A stretch of DNA of 64,000 nucleotides from Kappaphycus alvarezii. Taxonomy: Eukaryota; Rhodophyta; Florideophyceae; Gigartinales; Solieriaceae. A program made the position numbers and the translations under genes. The notes beneath the pieces were generated by a model. The model was not told the DNA's origin. It worked only from the letters and a program-made list of their open reading frames with translations, and ran no database searches. This document shows, in pieces, positions 34,903 through 47,648 of this stretch; the first letter of the stretch is position 1; each line of letters begins with the position of its first letter. The DNA lies in assembly GCA_002205965.3 (NCBI GenBank), contig NADL03000466.1:1178001-1242000 (forward strand), given 5' to 3'.

Positions 34903-35969
34903 TTATGTACCGCGTTTTGTTAATAAACAAGTTATGGGACTAACAAGATGCAAAGCGGCAAACACCAATCTGCTGGCAAGCATGCAATCCAGGCTATTGT
35001 CCTGTTCTTCTACTAATGGCAACACGATACAAACGTAATCACCCATGGTGCGAGTGAGGGCCGAAGTAGTAACCATTCCCGTGTAGCGCCACGAAAGCCC
35101 GGACGTTACCGCTGACAAAAGAAACAAGGGCGTAACGCAAGTTTGGCTTCATAAAGCCCAGCTTCTCCCTCTGAATATGCGAGAGTGCATAAAAACAGCG
35201 GCCAAGGCCAGAGCGACAGGAGAATTTCTACCGAGACGTTGCTCGAGAATGTTCTGAATCACAGCACGATACAGCAACTCCTCAGTGATGGAGCTCATAA
35301 AGATGCCGAAAAACGTGGCCAACTCCTTTGCGGCGTCGAGACGCGGGGCGTCTTGAAGCGACCAAAGCGAATGACAATTGCCAGCGGAACCGCGACCACA
35401 ACATACACAACTGCAAAACGACAGCAACGGCCACTTGAACCGGATTGACCTTGAACGAATAACCGAGCGGACTCGCATGCTGCGCGGGAAAAAACGGGGC
35501 CAGTATAGAGAAAGCAATTGAGTATGTAAGCGCGGCGACGAGAAGACCCACACGGTAACCTTTCCAGTAGGTGAGATATCATGCGCCAAAAGGCCGAGGT
35601 CTAACGGAAGCCACAAAGAAAGCGCGGTGATGAGGTCTGCAACAGCGCGTGAAATGAGGTGTGATCGGTGGGTTTCGAAAGTTGGAGCAGCGAAGGGACG
35701 AGGATGTAAACGAGATAGGACGAGTTTGGGGAGTGCGTTGCGTCGTTTGTCAAGTATGTTGGGGGCGGCGACTAGACATATTGGGGTCATGACGAGAAAT
35801 ACGGTCCAGAAGGCGGCCAGCCGCGAGGGAATTCGGAGATAAAGGTGGATGATGAGTAGGCGAAGAAGAGAAGAGTCCAGGACATTGAGGCTGAGGATTC
35901 GAGGAGGTGGGCGCGGCCGCCTGGTTCGGGCATTTTGGGGAACTCGGCTGGGTTGACTGGCGGCTCCAT
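34903..35969 (-). CDS. CPBP (CAAX protease-like) membrane endopeptidase
   Basis: Intramembrane glutamyl protease of the CPBP family (relatives: Rce1 and plant SCO4). The minus strand shows several hydrophobic segments: SWTLLFFAY, TVFLVMTPICLVAAP, DLITALSLWLPLDLGLL and VAVAVVLQLCMLW. The family motif SITEELLYRAVIQ (EExxxR) follows, then the second motif around ALAAVFMHS, and a last segment near SALTxTMGDYVCIVLP, which fits the third motif. About 350 residues. The start is the ATG opening MEPPVNPAEFPKMPEP. Several frame changes occur (near 35,800, 35,560, 35,390 and 35,165). Plastid or ER location cannot be decided. It is divergent from PSMB6 and convergent with the NAXE-like gene. Confidence 0.75.
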
Positions 35970-36308
35970 GGTTGTGGTGTGTGTTGGTGGACGGGAGGGA
36001 GGCTGGTCCGAGCTGGGCGGACGGTCAACGTTGGAAGGTAAAGGTCGAATGCCCCCTGGAGGACGATGTGTCCAAAGTGTCGGATTTCGAAGAGCGAAAC
36101 GCTGGAGATGGAATGTTCAACATGGCAGGTAATTCATTACAGTGTGAAAAGTGTTACAGCAAAAAATGGAACATGTTCAATGCATTCCAGCAATAACGCT
36201 TATTTCATACCTTTTCCTTCTCTTCTTCCTCGTCCGATCAAACCACACTCGATCCCCTTCGTTGAGTTGCCGATCCTCCTCACATCACCCCATCAATCCC
36301 GCAGCACT

Positions 36309-36971
36309 ATGGACCCAAGATCAGCTCCAATGACACCAGACTGGCTCACCACCGAGCACTCCATGGGCACCTCGATCATGGCCGTATCCTTTGACGGCGG
36401 CGTGGTCATGGGCGCCGATTCCCGCACCACAACCGGTTCCTACATTGCAAATCGCGTCTCCGACAAGATCACGCCGATGACCGATAAGATTTTCTGCTGT
36501 CGCTCCGGCTCCGCCGCAGATACCCAAATCATCTCAGATTATGTCCGCTACTACCTCTCCATGCACGAAATCGAATTGGGCAAGGATCCTGACGTTGCGA
36601 GTGCCGCACGTCTGTTTCGTGAATTGTGCTATCATAATAAGGGGCAGTTGATGGCTGGCATTATTGTCGCAGGCTATGATCAGCGAAACGGTGGGCAGGT
36701 TTTCACTATCCCTTTGGGTGGTACATTGGTCAAACAGCCGTTTGCCATTGGAGGCTCGGGGAGTTCTTACATTTACGGCTTTTGCGATTCCAATTTCAAG
36801 GAAGGTATGACCCGCGATCAATGCATTGATTTTGTCACCAACGCCTTGTCCTTGGCCATGGCGAGGGACGGTAGCTCTGGTGGCGTCATTCGGTTAGTTA
36901 TTATTGACAAGACTGGATCGGAGCGCAAATTTATTCCGGGAGATAAGCTTCCGGCGTATTGGCAAGGATAA
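36309..36971 (+). CDS. PSMB6: 20S proteasome subunit beta-1 (PSMB6/PRE3 type)
   Basis: Intact 220-residue proteasome beta subunit with caspase-like activity. A 20-residue propeptide ends SMG, followed by the nucleophile Thr21 (mature Thr1, in [12 protein letters not shown]). The catalytic Asp17 (GADSRTTTG) and Lys33 (RVSDKITP) of the mature numbering are present, as are [13 protein letters not shown] and [11 protein letters not shown] near the end. Ser in place of the usual Thr after the nucleophile is conservative. The start fits the family propeptide and gives a single open frame, which makes this a useful control for the frameshifted neighbours. A leader of about 300 bp separates it from the divergent CPBP gene, and it ends about 140 bp from MTHFR. 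Confidence 0.95.
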   Translation: MDPRSAPMTPDWLTTEHSMGTSIMAVSFDGGVVMGADSRTTTGSYIANRVSDKITPMTDKIFCCRSGSAADTQIISDYVRYYLSMHEIELGKDPDVASAARLFRELCYHNKGQLMAGIIVAGYDQRNGGQVFTIPLGGTLVKQPFAIGGSGSSYIYGFCDSNFKEGMTRDQCIDFVTNALSLAMARDGSSGGVIRLVIIDKTGSERKFIPGDKLPAYWQG

Positions 36972-37111
36972 TCTTCATCCTACTTGTGTAAAGTCTCCCA
37001 TTCGTTTTCAACAACCTTTTCACAAACTTCATGCCATCCATTCCTATCTCACTGCGACTGTCCCTTGTTTTACTCACAAAAACCATAACAGTTCATGCTA
37101 AAGTGCTCATT

Positions 37112-39014
<1,903 letters not shown>

Positions 39015-39697
39015 TCGAGGTAGCGTCTAGGATTGAATGGGATAGTTGTCTTGCTGTGGCTGTTTGGACGGAATTGCTGATGTATTGTAGCAGGACTAGG
39101 ATGACGACGGCCTGGCTTTGTATATTTGCGGTGTGGAGGATAAAGTAGCGAGTACCGTCAGCAAGTGCTCCCGTTTAGTGTAAACACCGGAATCGGGACA
39201 AGGTCCAAACGTGGGTGGCTGTGGGCAAATTACGGAAGGATCTGATTCATCAACAGACACCTTGATTTCTATGCTTGCTCGCTGGATTCACAGACCTCAG
39301 ATATTTTACACGGTGCAAACATAATTCCATTCTGTTGTTATTAATTGATTCCAATTATGTAATTTCTTTTTGCTTACAGTTATTTCTCCTCATCTTACAG
39401 TCTCAATACTGCTCGTACAGTACTGTACTGTACAAGCAGTCAAGAGATGTACAGTACAAAATTTCAAACAAGCTTGCAGAAAACAATAACGGCTTCAAGT
39501 TTGGCATTTTTTCCAGCTTCAAACTTGGGATTTATTCACATGCTGTAAATTTGATCCTCTAAATCACAACCGTTTCCCTCCAAAATCATTCAAATAGGCT
39601 TGATCGTCAACATTGGTTTTAATTCCTGACTTTTGTTCCTCGTCTCGACCTTTCCACCTTGATCACGGACATCGAATCTACCAACTTCCTCTGCACC
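39015..39697. other. Divergent intergenic region MTHFR/POLD2
   Basis: No gene. It holds a pentamer palindrome array (39,415-39,458) and a local duplication of a TTCAAACTTGG-type motif (near 39,495 and 39,518). This is presumably the promoter region of both genes. Confidence 0.45.
39415..39458. repeat. GTACAGTACTGTAC palindromic array
   Basis: The pentamer unit in both orientations gives a palindrome (GTACAGTACTGTACTGTAC), followed 12 bp later by GTACAGTAC. It lies upstream of POLD2. Confidence 0.85.
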
Positions 39698-41198
39698 ATG
39701 CGCTCATCTGAACAAATCACCCAACCCCGCACCAATATCCAGGTGGTTCGCACCAACGTTAGGCTCGACTTGTCGCCAAACAAACCCTTCGTCTTGCCCA
39801 AGCGGAGAAACTTCAAGCCGCAGTATGCAAACGTTTATTTCAGCAGACTCAGGTGTCTCTCTCCCGCAGTCCTATCCACGGCAAAGCTCACATTCGGCCA
39901 AGAGAGGAAGGAAAGGCTTCATTCGATGTCGCCGCTACAAAAGACGTGGATGTTGTGGCTGTCGGCGTCGTCTTCCGTCATATGTCATCCAAGCCTCCGC
40001 CCAATACGAGGTTCCATCCCATGATCTTATCCCTGCTCCCCCCTCGCGAAGTACCAAGTCGTATGTGGGAGAAGATGATGTTATTTACTTTGAGGACGGT
40101 TTTGGTAGATGCGCCCTGGATCTCTCCGCCCTGGAGCCTGATGATATCATGCTCAGTTTTGCCTCTGGCTTTGTATTGGCCCTTAAAGGACAAGAGGACC
40201 ACGCCACTGGCTTATTCAAAGTTACTGCTTTTGCCCACGTGGGTCCGGCTCCTCAGAAACCTCTAGCAGATCTCGGTACCGACAAGTATGTTTGCCTTGT
40301 CTCAACCCTGTCTTTGGGCAAAAATAATGAATTTTCCATTGGCGCAGAGCTCCTGATGGAATTTCTCGCCGGTAATTCCGGAGACGACGAAGAAGTGGCC
40401 AACAGCTGCGCTATAGTGCGCAGCTGATTATCGCAGGAAACTTGGTTCCAGCTATGGAAAACACTGACACTGGTGCCAGTGCCGTGTTGCAGCCTCATAG
40501 GCCTGTCCACAATGGTGAGAAACAGCGTATGGCAGGCTCGATTCGTCACGTGGACCGATTGTTGACCGCCTTGGCAGCGACGATTCCGGTGGCAGTGATG
40601 CCAGGAGAGGCAGATCCGGTGAATTATCTCCGCCGCAGCAAGCCTTTCATCGATGTCTGCTACCGAGCTCGTCAAGAAACGAGAATTTAACACGCGTGAC
40701 AAACCGTTTGCTTGTTCATAGATGAGCGGGATGTGTTGGGTACAGCGGGGCAGAATGTGCTTGATTTGGCGCTTTATGAGAAGACCAGGATGAAAAGGGA
40801 GTTGAAGGAAGCGAGGGCGCATCGGACGAGCCGTCTGCAGAAAAGGTGTTGGATATTCTTGAGTTGCTGTTGAAGAACAGACATATTGCGCCGACATGCC
40901 CTGATACGTTGGCTTCGTATCCTTTTGCAAATGGCAAGGACCCGTTTGTGTTGAAATCAACGCCGCATATATTTTTTGCGGGGGTCAAAAGGAGTTTGGG
41001 TCTCGATTGGTTCAACTTCCGACGCAACATAATCTAGGTTCCTCGCTTGAATCTATGGGTACTGATGGTCTGAAGCATTGGAATAAGGTGAGACTAGTTT
41101 CCGTCCCACGCTTTGATGAAACTGGCTGGGCGATTCTCGTGAATCTGCGGACACTGGATATCGTTATTAGGGAGTTTGGTCTGGAGATTCTGGGCTAA
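39698..41198 (+). CDS. POLD2: DNA polymerase delta subunit 2 (p50)
   Basis: The B subunit of replicative DNA polymerase delta, with an OB fold and an inactive calcineurin-like phosphoesterase domain. Seen in order: MRSSEQITQ start; YFEDGFGRCALDL and FVLALKGQED (OB fold); KYVCLVSTLSLG and LLMEFLAG; LIIAGNLVPA; SIRHVDRLLTALAATIPVAV with MPGEADPVN; LGTAGQNVLDL; LLLKNRHIAPTCPDTLASYP; DPFVLKSTPHIFFAG; and VRLVSVPRFDETGWAILVNL at the C-terminus. These match the family order throughout, about 490 residues. Frame changes occur near 39,840-39,950, 40,420, 40,640, 40,790 and 40,985. Start: the ATG at 39,698 in an ACC context. It is divergent from MTHFR. Confidence 0.92.
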
Positions 41199-41848
41199 CA
41201 GGGCAGTAAGTGTTTGGTGAAATCTTTCTAACTTGAGGACTCTAGTGCAAGTTGCCGCATCATGCGAAGAATAAAAACAGGATCTGATAGAAATTACATA
41301 TGGTGTCGCAAATTTCGGCGCTTTGTTGAAGCACTCGGTTGCTGGATTTTGCGATGTGGTCGATGATGACGGGAATGGGTAGGTTTGGTACCAGGCATTT
41401 GGTAATGGTACATAGGAGCGCTCCGAACTACAAATTTGACATCACTGCGTTGCCTACCTGACTAGACACTTGTGTTGATGAGCAACGAGGTTATTGGGGC
41501 TCTCGACTGGCGGCATGAAGGCAGAACTTGGGAATGGACGTTATACAAATCACGGAGGGATGAGTTGCAAACGTCCCCGTTTTCATGCGCAGGACGGTCA
41601 GACCGCTAAAGAGGACTGTTGTGGATCTAGTGCAGCACTGTACGTACAGTACAGTAGTACAGTACTGTGTACTGTACACAGTAATGTGATTTGATTTGTC
41701 ATCTCTGAATGCAGTATTTTCTGGGCAATCGTGGGTTCTCGACACGGGCGACGCGCGACGAACCGCTCCCGGTAGAGTGCTGGCGCTTGCCGGCAGTCTC
41801 TTCAACAGGCATCGCCGAAACAGGTGGTCACATATCCCAGCAATCACA
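41199..41848. other. Intergenic upstream of uL3m
   Basis: No gene is seen. It contains a pentamer palindrome array at 41,636-41,681. It serves as the 3' flank of POLD2 and the promoter of uL3m. Confidence 0.4.
41636..41681. repeat. GTACAGTAC/GTACTGTAC array
   Basis: Mixed-orientation pentamer repeats (CACTGTACGTACAGTACAG and onward) about 170 bp upstream of the uL3m start. Confidence 0.85.
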
Positions 41849-42681
41849 ATGCTTCGAGCGCGCTCCCTTGCACAACGACTGTCCGTCGCATACCGACAAC
41901 TATGCACAACGCCCGAGATACGGCACATTCCAATCGCGACAGCATGTATCGCCCCTGCGGAGTGATCGGTCGCAAAGTAGGGATGATGAGTCTATGGGAT
42001 GACAACGGGGTGCATCATCCAATCACGGTAGTATGTGTGGATCGTTGTCACGTGATTCAAGTGAAAGCACCGAACCCCAATGACCATAAGAAGCGATGGG
42101 GCTTGCAATTAGGCGCCGGTCCGAAACGACCGTACAAGACTAACAAGGCGCAACGATACCATTTTGCAAAGGCGGGGGTGGAGCCCAAGCAAAAGGTGGT
42201 GGAGTTTATGGTGCACAAGTCACTTTGTTTGCCGGTGGGGTCTGAAATACGGGCTAATCATTTCGAACCGGGGCAGTATGTGGATGTGAGGGGGATGTCG
42301 ATTGGCAAAGGGACGCAGGGAGTGATGAAACGGTGGGGGTTTAAAGGTGGGCCTGCTTCTCATGGTTGTAGTAAGGCGCATCGAAAGCCGGGTTCTATAG
42401 GTATGTCTACCAAGCCGGGGCGGGTGTTTAAGGGAAAGAAGATGGCGGGGCGAATGGGGAATGAACGGACGACTGTGCAGAGTTTGATGGTGTTTCGGGT
42501 GGATAATGAAAGGAATTTGATTTATGTGAGGGGACCGGTGCCTGGTAAGTCGGGTAATTGGGTGATTGTTAGGGATGCTGTGCGGAAATTGAAGGCGGGG
42601 GATGAGCTGCAACCGCCATTACGGGTTTCGACTGAGGGCGTGTTGGAGTGGAAGAAGAAGGGGCTCGTGGCGGCCCTGTGA
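41849..42681 (+). CDS. Mitochondrial large-subunit ribosomal protein uL3m
   Basis: Bacterial-type L3. The body reads GVIGRKVGMMSLWDDNG, QLGAGPKRPYKTNKAQ, VDVRGMSIGKGTQGVMKRWG, the GGPASHGCSKAHRKPGSIG motif that reaches the peptidyl-transferase centre, and GKKMAGRMGNERTTVQSL, then VRGPVPGKSGNWV. About 275 residues. The ATG at 41,849 opens MLRARSLAQRLSVAYRQLCT, a classic Arg-rich mitochondrial presequence, but that frame differs from the body. One frame change near 41,940 joins them, so I chose this start over one within the body frame. A mitochondrial rather than plastid location follows from the presequence and is inference. bL33m lies 1.1 kb downstream. Confidence 0.9.
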
Positions 42682-43005
42682 CCAACGGTTGTGGTGCTCG
42701 TTTGTAAACATTCTTGTGCAAGGAGGTGCTGCAGTGGGCGGATGAGGCGGATGATTCATTGTTTGACCCCTTCCTTCGCCAGGGTGCGTTAGCCTTTGGG
42801 ACCGAGGTTGGTCTCTTGCCTTTGTCAACTCGGCCAAGGGCATAGGTTGGCAACGTCCCTTTTTGCGACATGAGCGTTGCCAGCCGCTCACATGACTGGT
42901 GCCCCGAATGCCATTGAACGCGCAATGAATGGGATGTTTAGAGTACTAATTTTCAGTAAAATTTAGTGCAAATTCCCTCTGGCACACAACATTCGTCCCC
43001 TTGCC
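42682..43005. other. Intergenic uL3m/HisI
   Basis: About 320 bp. The minus strand is open for about 90-118 codons here in two overlapping frames (for example MSQKGTLPTYALGR from 42,871), without recognisable motifs. I treat it as chance. Confidence 0.35.
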
Positions 43006-43782
43006 ATGACCCAAAAAGTTGATATGCAAATTACGGCCGCGAAAGTCATATGCCGACGTAGTGCATCACCGGCACCAGTGTCGTTGACATTATTCTCCGC
43101 CCAGACGTCACCATCTTCACACAAACTCGACAAGCAACCCGGACACGCAACCCGAAACCATGCTCCGCTCAAAAGCCGACAACCTGGCATGGCTCGTTTC
43201 ACCACTCCCTTTCCGAAAGCTGGCGCACACCTCATCCACATATCCACCCTACGCGCCACTCCAAAATGGTCCACAGGACCAACCTGCCACGTCCACGCAT
43301 CACCCACTGCAATGCCGCCACCAGAAGGCCAGTCGCATGTAACCGCACCGTCTGTCATGCCAGACTGGGATGGCAAGGGAGTGAACGCTGACTTTATGTT
43401 GAAGCATGTGAAATTCAATGAGGCCGGTCTAGTACCTGCCATTGCACAACAGTGGGACACAGGCGAGATTCTGATGATGGCATGGATGAACAGTGAGTCG
43501 ATTAGGGAGACCATGCGTAGCGGACGCGCCGTGTACTTTTCACGTTCAAGGAATAAGCTATGGAGAAAGGGGGAGACGTCGGGACAGGTGCAGGTGTTGA
43601 AGGATGTGATTTTGGATTGTGATGGCGATACCATCTTGTTAAAGGTGGAGCAGTTGGGAGTGGCTTGTCATACGGGACGTAGGTCTTGCTTTTACAACGC
43701 GTATCGACCGCCACATGGCGAGGGTACCGTGGTGTTGGACGTGCTCATGGATCCCAAGGAGTTGTACAAGACGGGGGCGTAG
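43006..43782 (+). CDS. hisI: Phosphoribosyl-AMP cyclohydrolase (HisI), monofunctional
   Basis: Opens the purine ring of PR-AMP, the third step of histidine synthesis. After a long N-terminal extension of about 120 residues rich in Ser, Thr, Pro and Arg (a plausible plastid transit peptide), the enzyme domain shows GLVPAIAQQWDTGEILMMAW, AVYFSRSRNKLWRKGETSG, the metal motif DCDGD and the zinc motif ACHTGRRSCFY. It ends 28 residues later at KTGA. The open frame is uninterrupted, 258 residues. Plant HISN2 carries a C-terminal HisE pyrophosphohydrolase domain; this one stops without it. Its stop lies 23 bp from the stop of bL33m, which is transcribed toward it. Confidence 0.93.
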   Translation: MTQKVDMQITAAKVICRRSASPAPVSLTLFSAQTSPSSHKLDKQPGHATRNHAPLKSRQPGMARFTTPFPKAGAHLIHISTLRATPKWSTGPTCHVHASPTAMPPPEGQSHVTAPSVMPDWDGKGVNADFMLKHVKFNEAGLVPAIAQQWDTGEILMMAWMNSESIRETMRSGRAVYFSRSRNKLWRKGETSGQVQVLKDVILDCDGDTILLKVEQLGVACHTGRRSCFYNAYRPPHGEGTVVLDVLMDPKELYKTGA

Positions 43783-43805
43783 GGGAGAGAGGTGCGGCTG
43801 GTGGA

Positions 43806-43975
43806 TCACTTTTTGAACTTTTGCTCGGAGAAGAGGACGTGCTTCTTGACCACGGGGTCGTATTTCATTAGCTGCAGCTTGTGGGGGTACGTTTCGGGTT
43901 TTTTGACGTGACGTAGTAAAATCCGCTGCCGGCTTCGGACATGAGACGGATTAGGATTCGCTTGCCTTTGGCCAT
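43806..43975 (-). CDS. Mitochondrial ribosomal protein bL33m
   Basis: Small protein of about 56 residues. The minus strand reads MAKGKRILIRLMSEAGSGFY, then YVTSK, and in another frame PETYPHKLQLMKYDPVVKKH followed by VLFSEQKFKK and the stop. This is a complete bL33 (MKYDPVV..HVLF signature). The two parts are separated by a run of six A (near 43,910) where seven are needed, a clear homopolymer length error or mutation. The absence of cysteines in the knuckle positions is common in bL33m. The start is the only ATG giving the family N-terminus. Confidence 0.88.
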
Positions 43976-44754
43976 GTCGGGCAATGTGTGGTTTTGTGGA
44001 GGCTTTGCGAAGGGCAAGACGATGCTTGGGCTGGTTTGGATTCTTCCTGCGTCCCTTGCAAAAGTTGAAACTTATCAGGTGGGCTGTCTGGTAGCGTGTG
44101 ATGATTTGCAAGTTTCCGTCGCAACTGCGTTGTTTGATTCCTTTTTTGATCGTTGGGACCCAACGGAATGGCAGGTAGTGTGTCTCTGCCAAAACCCGGC
44201 GTTGAAGACGATGGGCGATTGTGTGCACACCCTAGGGGAATGATCCTTTCGTGTAATAGCTGTGATCCGAAATGCGTAATCTAAACCGAACCACTTGAGA
44301 TCCATTCGAGGGGAGAGGTCTAAGCCAGCATTGCTAGACGTAGATTGTAATTAAACATTGTAATTAAGAATTTCACTGTAAGACAGCTTTGTATATTGGG
44401 CAGTACCGTCAACATGCTTAGACAGCGCTAATACTGTTCAATACAGCGATTATTGCATAGTAAATTAATTAGAGTACCGTAGTACAGTACAGGGCTGTTT
44501 CAAGAGAATTGCAGCAAAGAACTCCTCTTCCACTCGTTACTCCGCATGCATCTCCATGGGTCTTCGCCGCACGTGCTTCCCTTGATCCGCTTCGCCGTTC
44601 CTCCAGCCCAACATCTTTATATCTCTCTACTTTGCCATCCATCTCCCCTTCTCCCTATAAACCTCAGAAGCCACCTCCTACCATTCACGGCGTCAGCCCG
44701 CGCTCCGTCCCTTCGATTTTCCATTCTCTTCCGTTATTCACCCACCCCTCAACC
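43976..44754. other. Divergent intergenic region bL33m/AP-3 delta
   Basis: No gene. The section 44,340-44,475 is AT-rich. A pentamer repeat lies at 44,475-44,493. The C/T-rich section 44,570-44,750 is probably the AP-3 delta leader. Confidence 0.4.
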
Positions 44755-47532
44755 ATGTTCAACGGTATTCTCTTTCAACAATCACTGCAGGACCTTGTCA
44801 AAGGGATCCGCGGCATCGCCGCGATGAGGATGATTACGTCCGATCCAAAATCGCAGAAATAGCCGACGAATGTCGCAGTGCAGACATGAACAAGAAAACT
44901 ACCGCCGTCCTCAAGCTCACACATTTGCAAATGATGGGTTACAGTATTCATTTGCCTCCTTCCATGTCGTTGAGGTCATGAGCTCCCCAGTCTTTGCTTC
45001 AAAACGTATCGGCTATCTTGCCGCAGCCCAATCTTTTTCACCTACCACCGATGTTCTGCTTCTTACCACCAACCAGTTTAAGAAGGACCTCACAAATGGA
45101 AAATCCAGGACTGTTCCCAGGCACTCACCTGTCTCGCAAAGTTGGTCACCGAGGAGCTCGGCACAGATCTCGAGAAGGATGTCTCTCTTTTGCTCAACAG
45201 TCCACGTCCTTATATCCGGAAAAAGGCACTCCTCGTCTTGTACCGCTTCATTATGGTTCACCCTGATACCCTTCCTGTCGTTAGCTCCCGTTTCCGAGAG
45301 CGCCTCACCGATAACGATCCAGCTGTCATTTGTGCCGCCGTCACTGTCACATGCGAGCTTGCTCGCGCCGCACCGCGAAATTTCTCTCTCTCGCTCCCAT
45401 ACTCTATCAGCTCCTCACCAATCGAGACAGTAATAACTGGATGTTGATCAAAATTGTCAAGCTAATGGGCGTCTTGACTCTGGAACCTCGTCTTGGCAAG
45501 AAGCTTGTTGATCCGTTGACCACTCTCATGCGCACCACCCGTGCAAAGAGTCTACTTTATGAATGCTGCAGTTGTATCACGTCGGGACTCATGGAGCATC
45601 CCGAGGCCGTGGAGATGTGTGCCCAGAGGCTCGTTGAATTCATGGATGACAGCGATCAGAATTTGAAGTACCTTGGACTGCTGTCTATGAAGAAGATGAT
45701 CAAGGTCCATCCGCACCTTGCTGTCGAGCACAGGGAATATTCTTGATTGCCTTGATGATGACGATCCCGGAATCCGCATGAGGGCATTGGAGCTTGTATC
45801 AGAATTCGTCACGAAGAGGACCTTGCGAGACATATCCCGCATCCTTTTGAAAAAGCTTCGCCGAGCCAGCGGTGAAATGTTATTTGCAGAGTCAAATACT
45901 GTTAATAACGGCATGCTTGAATCCACCACATCAGCCGTCCATAACAGACCTAGAGTCTGAATATCGCCAGTCTTTAGCAAAGGAATTGCTCCGTGCTGGC
46001 ATATACCGGCGGAGCAGCGATCCTACCAAGGCTGGATACGAGCTCTTGCTCACCGCGGACGATTTTGCATGGTACGACCTCGGTCTTGGGCGGTCTGGCA
46101 GACATTCCGTTACTTCTTCAGATATCCGCCATGAAATTGGTGATCAGCTCTTGGAGTTGACATCCCGCGTCGAGGCTTTGCGTCCTGTTAGTGTTCAGGT
46201 GGCCCTCTCTATGCTCTGCACGCAGAAACGTCCCTCCTGCGCAGCAGTCTATCGCCTGACTTATCATCTGAAAATCAGTTAATTCCGGATGGTGATAATG
46301 TCGCTGATGACTCTGCTCCCTCGAGTAGTAACAAGGAGATTGTAGCTGTTGACCAAAGGGTGTCTGGCGCACGGTATGGTGATGCGATCTTGTCTCCGCA
46401 GTTGGCTGGTAGCGCATCTTGGATACTCGGGGAGTATTGCGAGCTGATTGAGGATCATTTCCAGGCCCAAGGCGCTCGTGTCATTTCCGCGAAAGAGCTT
46501 AGATTCCTTCTCACAAGTTCGAATCCTCACTGCATGCATGAAAATTTACGCCTCCTCGAGGGATTCTGAGGCTGAGGCAGTTGGAAAGGTACTCAGTGCA
46601 TTTGTGGACTCATTGATTGATAGCCAGTTTGCCGAGGTTCAAGAACGGGCATGGTTGTTCAGGTCACTGCTGGACGACGTCAGTCACACGGATCGGCCAG
46701 ACCTCGCTCAGCTTTTCGAAGGAAAGTTGATTCCTGTAGACCATCGGGCACAGCACAAGATTTCGGTTTCGGGAGACCTTGATTTAGATCAACCGTTGCT
46801 TGACACAGGATCGGACAGCTTATACGGCTACTCCTAAGGACTATTGGGAACGGAGAAGACGATGATGCTGAGACCATTGAGGATAATGACAGTTTGTTCA
46901 AAGAGGCTGTTTTCGCGAGCTCAACGCTGTCCTTTTCTTCAAACCAAGTAGGTGCAACAGTGATCTGGGAACTAGCGCTCAAAGCCAGGGCACCTTCCTC
47001 ACAGCGCTTCCGACAGCAAACAAGGCAGAAAACCCTTTTTATCTGGGCACATCCAACACTGCGGGATCGAGCTTGAAACACGGCTCAGAAGATCCAGGCA
47101 CGAAGATAGAACTAGCACGCGAAGTACAGCTACAACCCCGGCCAGCTTTCCACTGAAGCTGCCGCTGTCCTTACCGAGGAGAAACCTGCAGGTCTAGTTC
47201 TCAGTGATGATGAAAGGGAGCTTAAGCTTATTCCAAACCACCAAATAGCGAGGGACTTGAAGCGGAGCTTGCGAATGCTTTTAAAAGGCGCGATGCCCGC
47301 CTCCCAGCAAGGATCCAGAGCAGAGGGGCAGAAGAAAAAGAAGAAAAAGAAGAAGGTCGGCAAAGATGGAAAGTCGAGAAAAGATAAAGGTATTGGACAA
47401 TCAAATGCAAACGAGAAAATCATGGAGACGAGTTTAATCGATTTCGATGGGACTGCGGGAACATCTGGGGCCGTGAACAGCCCCGCGAAGGCATCGAAAC
47501 CGAAACACCTCGCTGACGCTCTACTGATATAG
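44755..47532 (+). CDS. AP3D1: AP-3 adaptor complex subunit delta
   Basis: Large adaptin of AP-3, which sorts cargo from Golgi or endosomes to the vacuole or lysosome. The sequence has SLQDLVKGIRG, KIAEIADECRSADMNKKTTA, LKLTHLQMMGY, EVMSSPVFASKRIGYLAAAQ, DVLLLTTNQFKKDL, RPYIRKKALLVLYRF, NNWMLIKIVKLMGVL, LEPRLGKKLVDPL and SLLYECCSCI, i.e. the trunk domain to about residue 550. A less conserved part follows, then a Lys-rich hinge (QKKKKKKKKVGKDGK) and an acidic end. About 920 residues, short for the family, as no clear ear domain is seen. Frame changes are frequent (near 44,810, 44,960, 45,110, 45,390, 45,735, 45,950, 46,250, 46,560 and 46,830). It is convergent with UBA3, 116 bp apart. Confidence 0.92.
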
Positions 47533-47648
47533 TTGTTGCAGTTTCACTATGTACAGTAAGGGTCTGCTGTTGTCAACTAAATCCCGCTGATCAGCGATAG
47601 AATACGTACACCAAGTTAGGTCTAACTTTATCACAAGCTTGAATTTCT

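Noticed and set aside
42220-42612. 130-codon minus-strand open frame opposite uL3m
   Set aside because: Antisense shadow of a strongly conserved gene; its composition (His/Pro/Arg) reflects the complement.
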